From Roseobacter sp. (GTDB lineage Bacteria > Pseudomonadota > Alphaproteobacteria > Rhodobacterales > Rhodobacteraceae): 64,000 nucleotides of DNA. Location: contig JADFAE010000007.1 of assembly GCA_015665415.1 (NCBI GenBank), forward strand, positions 310,001-374,000, written 5' to 3'. A program made the position numbers and the translations under genes. Positions 52,588 to 61,384 of this stretch are shown here, piece by piece (position 1 is the first letter of the stretch; each line of letters begins with the position of its first letter). The notes beneath the pieces were generated by a model, which saw only the letters and a list, made by a program, of their open reading frames with translations, did no database searches and was not told the origin of the DNA.

Positions 52588-53760
52588 ATGCAGGCTGGAT
52601 TGATCATGTTGTGCCTGGCCTATGTGCTGAGCCAGTTTTTCCGCGCATTCCTCGGCGTACTGACTTTGGTTCTGGGGCAGGATATCGGCGCGACACCCGG
52701 TGATCTGGCGGATGCCTCGGGCATGTGGTTCCTGTCCTTTGCTGCCATGCAACTGCCAGTGGGCTGGGCGCTGGATCACATCGGGCCACGTCGCACCGCC
52801 GCTTGGCTGCTGTTTCTGGGCGGCACTGGTGGTGCTGCCGTCTTTGCGCTGGCGACCTCGCCCTTTCACGTCAGTCTGGCGATGTTCTTTATCGGCATTG
52901 GCTGCTCGCCGGTGCTGATGGCCTCTTATTACATCTTTGCGCGGCAATACCCGGTGGCGCGCTTTGCCACGCTTGCCGCCCTGATGCTGGGGATGGGCTC
53001 GGTGGGAAATCTGGTGGCCTCTTACCCGACGGCCTTTGCGGTAGAACATCTTGGCTGGCGGGTGACCCTCTGGGGGCTGGCCTTGACCTCCTGGTTGGTG
53101 GCTGCGGGAATTTTCCTGACCGTCAAGGATCCCGCAAAACCCGAAGGAGACCAAAAAGGCTCGGTGCTGGACCTTCTCAAGATGCCAGTGCTCTGGGCGA
53201 TCTTTCCCCTGATGTTTGTCTGCTACGCGCCGTCTGGGGCGCTGCGCGGATTGTGGATCGGCCCCTATCTGAGTGACGTCTATGGGTTGGGCACCACAGA
53301 GGTGGGTCTGGCAGCGCTGGTGATGGGCGTGGCGATGGTGGCGGGCACCTTTGCCTACGGGCCGCTGGATCGGATCCTGGGCAGCCGCAAATGGGTGATC
53401 TTTGGCGGCAATGCCCTGGGTGTCTTGGCGATGCTGGCGCTGATCGCTGTCAGCGGTGCCCCGGTCTGGATGCCTATTGCGGTCCTGGCACTGGTCGGCT
53501 TCCTGGGCGGCTCTTTCCCGGTGATCATTGCCCATGGGCGGGCCTTTGTGCCGCCGCAACTGGCCGGGCGCGGCGTGACGCTACTCAATTTCTTTGGCAT
53601 CGGCGGCGTGGGAATCATGCAATTTGCCTCTGGGCGGCTGCATGCAAACATGGCCGGAGCCGCGCCAGACGCGCCTTATCTGGCGATTTTTGGCTTTTTT
53701 GCCCTGGCCTTGGCGCTGGGCTGCGTGATTTATCTGTTCAGTCGCGATAGGCTGGACTGA
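52588..53760 (+). CDS. MFS transporter
   Basis: A 390-residue carrier with about 12 hydrophobic helices. The first-loop motif is GWALDHIGPRRTAA. The ribosome site GAAGGAGCG precedes the ATG. Substrate unknown. It lies upstream of asd with a short hairpin between. Confidence 0.88.
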   Translation: MQAGLIMLCLAYVLSQFFRAFLGVLTLVLGQDIGATPGDLADASGMWFLSFAAMQLPVGWALDHIGPRRTAAWLLFLGGTGGAAVFALATSPFHVSLAMFFIGIGCSPVLMASYYIFARQYPVARFATLAALMLGMGSVGNLVASYPTAFAVEHLGWRVTLWGLALTSWLVAAGIFLTVKDPAKPEGDQKGSVLDLLKMPVLWAIFPLMFVCYAPSGALRGLWIGPYLSDVYGLGTTEVGLAALVMGVAMVAGTFAYGPLDRILGSRKWVIFGGNALGVLAMLALIAVSGAPVWMPIAVLALVGFLGGSFPVIIAHGRAFVPPQLAGRGVTLLNFFGIGGVGIMQFASGRLHANMAGAAPDAPYLAIFGFFALALALGCVIYLFSRDRLD

Positions 53761-53804
53761 GCAAGGCCTTTAAATGCGAAGCAATTGCCTATAAGAGACC
53801 CCAG

Positions 53805-53820
53805 CCGGCCACAAGGCCGG
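53805..53820 (+). terminator. Short hairpin upstream of asd
   Basis: CCGGCC (53805-53810) and GGCCGG (53815-53820) with an ACAA loop lie 20 bases ahead of asd. It may end the MFS transcript or sit in the asd leader. Confidence 0.45.
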
Positions 53821-53839
53821 ATGACACTGGAGAAACAAA

Positions 53840-54862
53840 ATGGGTTATCGCGTCGTCGTCGTAGGCGCCACAGGTAATGTGGGCCACGAAATGTTGAACA
53901 TCCTGGCAGAGCGCCAGTTTCCTGCGGATGAGGTTGCCGTTCTGGCCAGCCGTAAATCGCTGGGAACAGAGGTGACGTTCGGCGAGAAGACGTTGAAGAC
54001 CCAGGATCTCGACACCTTTGACTTCACGGGCTGGGACATGGCGCTCTTTGCCGTCGGCTCTGACGCGACCAAGACCTATGCGCCCAAAGCCGCCAAGGCG
54101 GGCTGTGTGGTGATCGATAACTCGTCGCTGTATCGCTATGATCCCGACATCCCGCTGATCGTGCCCGAGGTGAACCCCGAGGCGATCCACGGCTATGCCA
54201 AGAAGAACATCATCGCCAACCCCAACTGTTCAACCGCGCAGATGGTTGTGGCACTGAAGCCGCTGCATGACCGCGCCAAGATCAAGCGCGTGGTGGTGTC
54301 GACCTATCAATCCGTGTCCGGCTCGGGCAAGGATGCGATCGATGAGCTGTGGGAGCAGACCAAGGCGATCTACAACCCCACCAAAGAGGTGCCCCCCACG
54401 GTGTATCCCAAGCAGATCGCCTTCAATGTGATTCCCCACATTGATGTCTTTCTGGACGACGGCTCCACCAAGGAAGAGTGGAAAATGGTCGCCGAAACCA
54501 AGAAGATCATCGATACTTCGATCAAGGTGACAGCCACCTGCGTGCGGGTTCCGGTCTTTGTTGGCCACTCTGAATCGATCAATATTGAAACAGAAGACTT
54601 CCTCGACGAGGACGAGGCCCGCGACATCCTGCGCGAGGCGCCCGGCATCATGGTGATCGATAAGCGCGAAGACGGTGGCTATGTCACACCGGTGGAATGT
54701 GTTGGCGATTTTGCCACGTTTATCAGCCGGATACGCCAGGATTCCACCATCGAAAACGGCCTCAACATGTGGTGCGTCAGCGACAACCTGCGCAAGGGTG
54801 CTGCCCTGAACGCGGTGCAGATTGCTGAGCTCTTGGGCCGGGAAGTACTCAAAAAAGGCTAA
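53840..54862 (+). CDS. asd: Aspartate-semialdehyde dehydrogenase
   Basis: A 340-residue enzyme that reduces aspartyl phosphate to the semialdehyde, a branch point to lysine, threonine, methionine and diaminopimelate. NADP motif VVGATGNVGHEM (8-19), catalytic Cys130 in NPNCSTAQM, and substrate-binding segments around STYQSVSGSGKDA. GGAG precedes the ATG. Confidence 0.97.
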   Translation: MGYRVVVVGATGNVGHEMLNILAERQFPADEVAVLASRKSLGTEVTFGEKTLKTQDLDTFDFTGWDMALFAVGSDATKTYAPKAAKAGCVVIDNSSLYRYDPDIPLIVPEVNPEAIHGYAKKNIIANPNCSTAQMVVALKPLHDRAKIKRVVVSTYQSVSGSGKDAIDELWEQTKAIYNPTKEVPPTVYPKQIAFNVIPHIDVFLDDGSTKEEWKMVAETKKIIDTSIKVTATCVRVPVFVGHSESINIETEDFLDEDEARDILREAPGIMVIDKREDGGYVTPVECVGDFATFISRIRQDSTIENGLNMWCVSDNLRKGAALNAVQIAELLGREVLKKG

Positions 54863-54885
54863 AGCTCTTAGCACTTTTGAATAGG

Positions 54886-54909
54886 GGGCCGCTTCGCAGG
54901 AGGCGGCCC
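54886..54909 (+). terminator. Hairpin terminator after asd
   Basis: GGGCCGCTT (54886-54894) and AGGCGGCCC (54901-54909) pair over 9 positions with one G-T wobble and a 6-base loop, then TTAAACTTTT. It is 23 bases after the asd stop. Confidence 0.8.
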
Positions 54910-54989
54910 TTAAACTTTTGCAGGGCTGCCCAACTCTGGCCATAAACCCCAATATCCTAAGGGTGGGAAACGAAATCGGGGATTGAGCC

Positions 54990-55355
54990 ATGTATTCGAG
55001 AGACTTTGAACGTGAAACACAGACCACCGGAGATTCAGCGCTGCAACAGACGGCCTGGTCCAGCGCCTGTGATCAGGACCGGATGGATACCGAAATGGCG
55101 ATCCAGTTGCGGATCCTGCTGACGCCGCATTTCCAGAAGGCTAAAACCTGGTCGGAGCTGCGCAGCGGATTGAAGGTCATGGGCTTTTATATGAAGCGGA
55201 CCAAGGGCCATATGCATATCTTTGACTCTGCCAGTCACGTGCAGATCTGCACCTGTGCCTTTCTGGGGTTTCCGTCGCAGGAACTTGAAGAGCGCTTCAA
55301 GCGGGTGCTGCCGGTGCGCAAAGCCCCCATGCGCCTGGGCGTGACCAAGCACTGA
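54990..55355 (+). CDS. Small protein of unknown function
   Basis: A 121-residue soluble protein with no signal peptide. The C-terminal two thirds contains LRSGLKVMGFYMKRTKGHMHIFDSA and ICTCAFLGFPSQELEERF, which look well ordered (alpha-beta). I do not recognise the family. A clear intrinsic terminator follows at 55440, so it is a monocistronic unit after asd. Confidence 0.72.
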   Translation: MYSRDFERETQTTGDSALQQTAWSSACDQDRMDTEMAIQLRILLTPHFQKAKTWSELRSGLKVMGFYMKRTKGHMHIFDSASHVQICTCAFLGFPSQELEERFKRVLPVRKAPMRLGVTKH

Positions 55356-55439
55356 ATCTGCCCGGCTGAAGGCCAGGAGTGGAAACTAAAATTACCAGGG
55401 GCAGGCCCAGTTTTCGGGACATTGCCAATGCGGATCAAG

Positions 55440-55464
55440 ACGGTGCCAGAACGGCGCCGTTTTT
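55440..55464 (+). terminator. Rho-independent terminator
   Basis: ACGGTGCC (55440-55447) and GGCGCCGT (55453-55460) pair over 8 bases with one G-T wobble and a 5-base loop, followed by TTTT (55461-55464). It ends the small-gene transcript. Confidence 0.85.
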
Positions 55465-55631
55465 GCTTTTGGGGCAAGATCTTTGCCCGGTTTCGGCAGA
55501 ATTGCGCCAAATCGGCCAAGAGGAGCAACGCGCACTTTTGTCCCGGGCTGGGTCAATTACTATCGGACTGATTGAGTATTTGTGTCGGGCCATCATCGTG
55601 GCCGCCAGCCCCAAACAGATTGAGAGCTTTT

Positions 55632-57281
55632 ATGCGTGTTTCACTTCCGCTTTTGTCCCTTTTGGCCGGTTCGGTCGCCGGTCTTGCCCTGGCCGAGGAT
55701 TTAACAATCAACAGCAAAGTGGCTGAGGTCACGGTCTACCCAGAGCTGGCCGAGATCACCCGGCGGGCCAGTTTTGACTTGGCCCCGGGCCAGCATCGCC
55801 TGATCCTGCGCAACGTTCCCCAAAGCGCCTATCTGGAGACCTTGCAGCTGGAGCTGACGGGAGCTGTGCAGACAGCGCTGTCGTTTCGCGAAGACGGCGT
55901 GCCGCCGCGTGATGCAAGTGACCCGTTGGTACAGGCTGCCGAAGCGGTGATCCGCGAGGTAGAGGCCCGTATTCAGGCGGTGCAGGATGAGGCCAGCCGG
56001 GCCAAGACCGAAGCTGCGGCCGCGCGCACTGCGATTGGATTTCTGGAGCAGCTGGGCAGCAACGAAGGTCTGGCCAATGCCGGGGCTGAGGCGTTGCGCG
56101 ACATTTCCCGGATGATCGTCGCCGAGGCAGATGCCGCCGGAAAGCAGGCGCTGGAGGCGCAGATCAGGGCCCGTGCCGTGGAAGACCGCCTGGAGGCGCT
56201 GGAAGACGAACTGACCCAGGCGGAACAAGCGCTGGAGGCCATCGCGCGCGAAGATGAAGATCGGCTGTATCTGGTGGTGGAGGTCGAGGTGACAGAGGCC
56301 GGACAGGGCAGCCTGCAGCTGCGCTATCTCTCTGGCGGAGAAATCATGTCAGTACCAAGTTATGAGTGGCATCTGACGACGGGGGGCAGCCCGGAGGTGA
56401 CCTTGAAACGCGGCTTTGCGGTGCGACAGGAGACTGGCGAGAACTGGGAGGATGTGGCGCTGACCCTCTCGACGCTGCAACCGGGCGAGCAGGGCGCACC
56501 TTCGCATCTGCCAGCGCTGCACCGCCGCATCCAGGATCCGCAGCCAGAGCCGAAAATGCGCAGCCAGGCTTTGGGCGACTATATGGCAGCCGAAGCCCCC
56601 CTGGCGGAGCCGGTAGTGATCATGGAAGAAGCCGCTGGTGGCGGCTGGGCGGCGGATACCAGTGGGCCCGGTGTGACCTATCGTTTCGGTTATCCTGTCT
56701 CTCTGGCCTCAGGGGCAGATATTGTCAAACTCGACATGGATACACTGTCAACCGAGGTCGAGGTGCAGGCGGTCGCAGTACCCATGCGGGATGAGACAGC
56801 CTATCGGGTGGCAAAGGTCCGCAATAGCTTTGGTGAGGATCTGTTGCAAAGCTATGAGGTGCCGATGTTTGTCGATGGCAAACTGGTGACGCTGGACGAT
56901 TTTGCAGGCGCGGCTGCCGGGCAGGAATTCGACCTTGGCTTTGGCGCGATCCGCGGGCTGCAGCTGACCCGCAATGTGTTGCAGAAAAGCGAAGGGGAAC
57001 GCGGGGTGATTTCACGCAGCAACCAGCAGGAGGAAGTGGTCGAGATCTCGGTAGAGAACCTGACGGATGAGATCTGGCCGCTGCGGCTGCTGGACCGGGT
57101 GCCCTATAGCGAACAGGAAGACCTGGAGATCAGCTGGAGCGCCCAGCCCCCTGCCAGCGAAGAGAATGTCGACAAGAGGCGCGGCATTCTGGCCTGGGAG
57201 TTCGATCTGGCCCCCGGCGCGGATCAGTTGATCCGATTGGAGACCGCCTTGAGCTGGCCGGAGGACAAGATCCTGCGTTAA
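55632..57281 (+). CDS. MuiA/DUF4139-family exported protein
   Basis: A 549-residue secreted or periplasmic protein. Signal peptide 1-21 (ending LALA). The N-terminal beta domain (about 22-90) is DUF4140-like. A long coiled coil follows (about 98-210). The C-terminal half is the DUF4139 beta-rich domain. Called mucoidy inhibitor A in some databases, though the role is unproven. GAGAG lies before the ATG. Confidence 0.86.
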   Translation: MRVSLPLLSLLAGSVAGLALAEDLTINSKVAEVTVYPELAEITRRASFDLAPGQHRLILRNVPQSAYLETLQLELTGAVQTALSFREDGVPPRDASDPLVQAAEAVIREVEARIQAVQDEASRAKTEAAAARTAIGFLEQLGSNEGLANAGAEALRDISRMIVAEADAAGKQALEAQIRARAVEDRLEALEDELTQAEQALEAIAREDEDRLYLVVEVEVTEAGQGSLQLRYLSGGEIMSVPSYEWHLTTGGSPEVTLKRGFAVRQETGENWEDVALTLSTLQPGEQGAPSHLPALHRRIQDPQPEPKMRSQALGDYMAAEAPLAEPVVIMEEAAGGGWAADTSGPGVTYRFGYPVSLASGADIVKLDMDTLSTEVEVQAVAVPMRDETAYRVAKVRNSFGEDLLQSYEVPMFVDGKLVTLDDFAGAAAGQEFDLGFGAIRGLQLTRNVLQKSEGERGVISRSNQQEEVVEISVENLTDEIWPLRLLDRVPYSEQEDLEISWSAQPPASEENVDKRRGILAWEFDLAPGADQLIRLETALSWPEDKILR

Positions 57282-57297
57282 ACGTGTCTGGGGACGG

Positions 57298-57376
57298 GGG
57301 CTCTCCCGCCCGGAACACGGGATGGATCAAAGATCCACCGGTTCCCGTTGGGCCTGGCACCGCTGTCGCGGTGCCG
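57298..57376 (+). repeat. Two-hairpin extragenic repeat, copy C
   Basis: GGGCTCTCCCGCCC, then GGATC-AA-AGATCC, then CCCGTTGGGCCTGGC, then GGCACCGCTGTCGCGGTGCC. All four modules are in the same order as copies A and B. It follows the DUF4139 gene. Confidence 0.75.
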
Positions 57377-57485
57377 GTTCATAAAAGGGAGACGCCGCTC
57401 ACGCGGCGAAAGGGCAAGAAGTGCTGAGAAGGCCCTCAGGGACAGGTCTGCCCTGAGGAGCCGCGTTCGATTTTTCCGGAAGGCT

Positions 57486-57541
57486 GCGCGTCAAGGGTGA
57501 CCCGCGCTGGCGCGCGGCCGCTGCTGCGGCCCTTGACCCGC
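57486..57541. repeat. Extragenic palindrome, TCAAGG/CCTTGA family, copy 3
   Basis: GCGCGTCAAGGG (57486-57497) pairs with CCCTTGACCCGC (57530-57541) over 12 positions with one mismatch. The GC-rich loop includes a second small GCGCGC/GGCCGC structure. It lies just upstream of the livM stop. Confidence 0.65.
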
Positions 57542-57555
57542 CGGATGGGGAACTG

Positions 57556-58626
57556 TCAGCGGGTTCCGCGGAGCCGACCAACCACGCCGGTGGGAAAGAA
57601 ATAGACGCTGAGGATGAACAGAACCCCCAACCACAATAGCCAGCGATCAGCGCTGAGCAACTCTGGCAGGATCGGCAGGTCGGCGACCAGGCCTGAGGCA
57701 GCCCCCATAAGGTTTTGCAGGTAGTTCTGCGCCAGCACAAACAGGGTGGCCCCGATCATGGCGCCATAGAGCGTGCCCATGCCGCCAATCACCACCATCA
57801 GCAGGATGTCGATCATCAGCTCCATCGACAGCACGGTGTCAGGGCCGACATAGCGTAGCCAGACCGCGTAGAGCGATCCTGCCAAGGCTGCGATCGCGGC
57901 AGAGAGGCAGGTGGCCGCCACCCGGTAATAAACCACACGGTAGCCGATGGATTCGGCGCGAAAGTCATTTTCGCGGATCGCCTGCAATACCCGGCCAAAG
58001 GGAGAGTTTACCACCCGCAGCATCACTAGGAACAGCACCGATGCGCCGATGAAAACAAAATAATAGGCCAGGAGCTTGCCGTTGAGTTTGACTCCGAAAA
58101 GGCGGCCATCAAACATCTCCTGGCCGAATTTGAAGGCCGGGCCCAACGCGCGCGGGGTCTTGAAGGTGAGCCCGTCTTCGCCGCCGGTCAACCCGGAGAG
58201 CTGGCTGACCAGCACCGCCACAGCCGAGGCAACCGCCAGGGTGATCATGGCAAAGAAGATGGCACGCACCCGTAGGGAAAACAGCCCGATCAGCAGCGCC
58301 AGGGCGGCGGCCAGGGTGGCACCAGCAAGGCTGCCAATGGCGATGGCATCAAAGCCGCGCCCCATATGAGTGGAGGTCAGCGCCACCCCATAGGCGCCGA
58401 TGCCAAAGAACATGGTATGGGCAAAGCTGACGATGCCGCCATAGCCCAGCAGCAGATCGTAACTGGCCACCAGCACGATGAAGATGCAGATGCGGGCGGC
58501 GGTATCGACGGTGCGCACGCCGGGGAACAGAAAGGGCGCCAGCGCCAGGCAGATCAGGATACCGCCCAGGATCAGGGTCAGCGGTACAGAGCGCGGCAGG
58601 TCGCCGGATAGAACAGAGCGGATCAT
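57556..58626 (-). CDS. Branched-chain amino-acid-type ABC transporter permease, LivM-like
   Basis: A 356-residue inner-membrane permease of the HAAT family with about ten hydrophobic segments. LLLGYGGIVSFAHTMFFGIGAYG and GGMGTLYGAMIGA are typical LivM motifs. Its ATG overlaps the stop of the LivH-like gene. With the LivH, LivF, LivG and binding protein upstream it forms a full importer. Confidence 0.91.
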   Translation of the reverse strand: MIRSVLSGDLPRSVPLTLILGGILICLALAPFLFPGVRTVDTAARICIFIVLVASYDLLLGYGGIVSFAHTMFFGIGAYGVALTSTHMGRGFDAIAIGSLAGATLAAALALLIGLFSLRVRAIFFAMITLAVASAVAVLVSQLSGLTGGEDGLTFKTPRALGPAFKFGQEMFDGRLFGVKLNGKLLAYYFVFIGASVLFLVMLRVVNSPFGRVLQAIRENDFRAESIGYRVVYYRVAATCLSAAIAALAGSLYAVWLRYVGPDTVLSMELMIDILLMVVIGGMGTLYGAMIGATLFVLAQNYLQNLMGAASGLVADLPILPELLSADRWLLWLGVLFILSVYFFPTGVVGRLRGTR

Positions 58627-59654
58627 TTTGCTTTTACCACCGGAATCATGCCCATGGGACGCCACATCAGAATGGTGACCATCAGAGCGATATTGGAAAT
58701 CAGCGCCGCTTTGGGCTCGAGGAAGGCGATATAGTTCTGCATCAACCCAACCAGCAGAGCACCGATGAAACAGCCCTCCACCGAGCCAAGACCACCGATG
58801 ATCACCACGATGAAGATCAGGATCATCGCGTGATTGCCCATATGGGCGGTGATGACCTCTTGATACAGTGCCCACATCACACCGCCAAGGCCAGCCAGCG
58901 CAGAGCCTGCGATGAAGACGCCGACAAAGACCAGCTTGAGGCGGTAGCCCAGAGCCTCGACCATTTCGCCATTCTCGACACCGGCGCGCACGATCAGGCC
59001 GATCTTGGTGCGCCTCAGCACCCAGCGCATGGCGGCAAAGACCACCAGGCCGACAGCCACGGCCACCAGACGGTATTTCTCGATGGCGGCCCCGGCAAAG
59101 GTGATCGCGCCCTTCAGGGCCTCGGGACGATTGAAGTAGATTTCTTCAGGTCCCCAGGCGACGATGATCAACTGTTCCACCACGATGAGGCCACCCATGG
59201 TGACCAGGATCTGTTTCAGGTGATGGCCGTAGACCGGCGCGACGATGACTTTTTCAAAGGCCCAGCCCATTGCACCGGTGGCCAACATGGCGGCGATGAC
59301 GGCCAGCAGGACAGCCCCAAGGTTGATCAATAGCGACGGGGCCGCCGTCATGTGTCCCAAGGTCATCAAAACGCTGATGCCGGCAAAGGCCCCCACGGAG
59401 ACAAAGGCCCCATGGCCAAAGTTGATTACATCCATCAGCCCAAAGACCAGCGTCAGGCCAGAGGCCATGATGAAGATCATCATCCCCATGGCCAGTCCCG
59501 ATACCGTGAGGGTGAGCCAACTGGCCGGGTTCATGATGGCCAGAAAGCCCGCCACTGCCAGCAAGGGCACCAGCAGCACTGGCATATGCGGTGCAATCCG
59601 GTCGCGCCAGTTGAGGCGCGCCATGGTGGGGGCGTGTTCGGGGGCGGCACTCAT
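58623..59654 (-). CDS. Branched-chain amino-acid-type ABC transporter permease, LivH-like
   Basis: A 343-residue permease with about ten segments. GLTLVFGLMDVINFGHGAFVSVGAF and GGLGSVEGCFIGALLVG are LivH signatures. The start at 59654 has a GGAAG-like ribosome site. It pairs with the LivM-like gene in one operon. Confidence 0.91.
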   Translation of the reverse strand: MSAAPEHAPTMARLNWRDRIAPHMPVLLVPLLAVAGFLAIMNPASWLTLTVSGLAMGMMIFIMASGLTLVFGLMDVINFGHGAFVSVGAFAGISVLMTLGHMTAAPSLLINLGAVLLAVIAAMLATGAMGWAFEKVIVAPVYGHHLKQILVTMGGLIVVEQLIIVAWGPEEIYFNRPEALKGAITFAGAAIEKYRLVAVAVGLVVFAAMRWVLRRTKIGLIVRAGVENGEMVEALGYRLKLVFVGVFIAGSALAGLGGVMWALYQEVITAHMGNHAMILIFIVVIIGGLGSVEGCFIGALLVGLMQNYIAFLEPKAALISNIALMVTILMWRPMGMIPVVKAK

Positions 59655-59721
59655 GTCAGGACTTCCATCAGGTGAAAGGGAGTCTTGTCCAGGCGGTGGT
59701 GAGAAACTTTGCAAAGGGTCA

Positions 59722-60471
59722 TCAATGCGCCTCCATGCTGAGGCCCATGAGCCGTTCTTGCAAGGCGGCGTCACCGCCCAGCTCCGCCATCGCGCCGGAC
59801 CAAATCATCTGCCCGTCATCCATCACATTGGCGCTGTCTCCCAGCGCGCGGGCAACGGCGAAATTCTGCTCTACCAGCAGCACCGAAGAGCCCTGATCCT
59901 TGAGGTCTTTCAACGCCTTGGCCATGGTGGAGATGATCGCTGGGGCCAGGCCCTTGGTGGGCTCATCAATCAGATAAAGCTTGCGCTCCTCGATCATGGC
60001 GCGGGCAATCGACAGCATCTGCTTTTGTCCGCCCGACAGGGTGCCGGCCTCGGATTTCCAAAAGGTCTTGAGCGGCGGGAATGCGGTGAAAATCCAATCC
60101 AGCCGGGCAGAGTTGATCGGACCTGAGACGGCGGCCAGCACCATGTTTTCCTCAACCGTAAGATCGGCAAAGATGCCCATGTCCTCGGGCACAAAGCCAA
60201 TGCCAAGACGGGCGATGGCCGGTGTGGGCAGCTGGGTGATATCCTCGCCATCAAACAGGATTTGGCCCTGATGGGCGCGCCAATGGCCGATGATCGACCG
60301 CAGGGTGGTGGTCTTGCCAACACCGTTGCGACCCAACAGCATGGTGACACCGCCCCGGGGCACCACCAGATCCACCCCTTGCAGAATGTGGTATTGGGCG
60401 ATGTTGGTGTAAACGCCCTCGATCCTGAGGATCGGGTCAGAGGGGTTTGGCGTCAGGATGGTATCAGACAT
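59722..60471 (-). CDS. ABC transporter ATPase, LivF-like
   Basis: A 249-residue ATPase. Walker A LGRNGVGKTT, signature LSGGQKQM, Walker B LYLIDEPTKGL. It drives the permease pair by ATP hydrolysis. It starts within the LivG gene end (8-bp overlap), so the two ATPases are translationally coupled. Confidence 0.93.
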   Translation of the reverse strand: MSDTILTPNPSDPILRIEGVYTNIAQYHILQGVDLVVPRGGVTMLLGRNGVGKTTTLRSIIGHWRAHQGQILFDGEDITQLPTPAIARLGIGFVPEDMGIFADLTVEENMVLAAVSGPINSARLDWIFTAFPPLKTFWKSEAGTLSGGQKQMLSIARAMIEERKLYLIDEPTKGLAPAIISTMAKALKDLKDQGSSVLLVEQNFAVARALGDSANVMDDGQMIWSGAMAELGGDAALQERLMGLSMEAH

Positions 60472-61240
60472 CTGCAAGAATTCCTTCCAGCCCACGGCCC
60501 ATATAGGCCTCTTGCACCACATCCGAGGCCATGACCGCAGCCGGGTCGCCATCGGCCGCCAGCGCGCCATTGTGCAAGACGATGATGCGATCGGCGAGGC
60601 TGCGGATCACATCCATCTTGTGTTCGACCAGAAGAATGCTTCGGTCTTTTTGCTGTTTCAGTTCGGCAATCAGGTCCAGCACCACCGGGGCCTCATCAAC
60701 GCTCATGCCGGCTGTGGGTTCATCAAACATATAGACATCCGGATCCTGGGCGATCAGCAGCGCCACCTCGAGCTTGCGCTGGTTGCCATGAGACAGCTCC
60801 GAAACCACCTGATCGCGCTGGTCCAGCAGGCGCACGCGGGCGAGGATCGCCTCGGCCTCATCCGTCAGGTCCTGATGTCGCGTCACCATCGACCACAGAT
60901 TAAAACCCCGGCCCAGTTTGGCCTGTACCACCAGACGCAGGTTTTCCAGAACAGAGAGGCCCGGAAACAGATTGGTCAGTTGAAAGGCGCGGCCAATGCC
61001 TGCCTTGGTGCGGGCCGAGACCGAGGACCGGGTGATGTCGCGCCCGCGTAAGGAAACCCGACCCGCCGAGGCCGGGATCTGGCCCGAGATCAGGTTGAAA
61101 TAGGTGGTCTTGCCAGCACCATTGGGGCCGACGATGGCGGTGAGCTCGCCGGCGTTAAAGGCGCAAGACACCGCATCCACCGCCACATGGCCACCAAAGC
61201 GAACCGTCAGATCGGTGGTCTTCAGAATTGGTTCTGTCAT
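60464..61240 (-). CDS. ABC transporter ATPase, LivG-like
   Basis: A 258-residue ATPase. Walker A VGPNGAGKTT, signature LSHGNQRKLE (degenerate in the LSGGQ core, as usual for LivG), and Walker B VYMFDEPTAGM. ATG at 61240; a GTG one codon before is also in frame. The hairpin at 61333-61370 separates it from the binding-protein gene. Confidence 0.93.
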   Translation of the reverse strand: MTEPILKTTDLTVRFGGHVAVDAVSCAFNAGELTAIVGPNGAGKTTYFNLISGQIPASAGRVSLRGRDITRSSVSARTKAGIGRAFQLTNLFPGLSVLENLRLVVQAKLGRGFNLWSMVTRHQDLTDEAEAILARVRLLDQRDQVVSELSHGNQRKLEVALLIAQDPDVYMFDEPTAGMSVDEAPVVLDLIAELKQQKDRSILLVEHKMDVIRSLADRIIVLHNGALAADGDPAAVMASDVVQEAYMGRGLEGILADV

Positions 61241-61332
61241 CACAGTCTCGGATTGTTACCCATCAGTGGAACTCTGCCACAGGATTGCCTCTGGCGAGAT
61301 GTTCAAAATTCCGGGTATTGGGGGGCCGCCTG

Positions 61333-61370
61333 TGCAGCATGGCCCAGGCGAACCCCCGGGCCATGCTGCA
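61333..61370. promoter_or_regulatory. Intercistronic hairpin between binding protein and LivG-like genes
   Basis: TGCAGCATGGCCC (61333-61345) pairs exactly with GGGCCATGCTGCA (61358-61370), 13 bp with a 12-base loop. It lies 15 bases past the binding-protein stop on the minus strand. A hairpin here typically favours more binding protein than transporter by stopping or protecting part of the mRNA. No T-run follows. Confidence 0.7.
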
Positions 61371-61384
61371 TCATGTTTCAGGCT

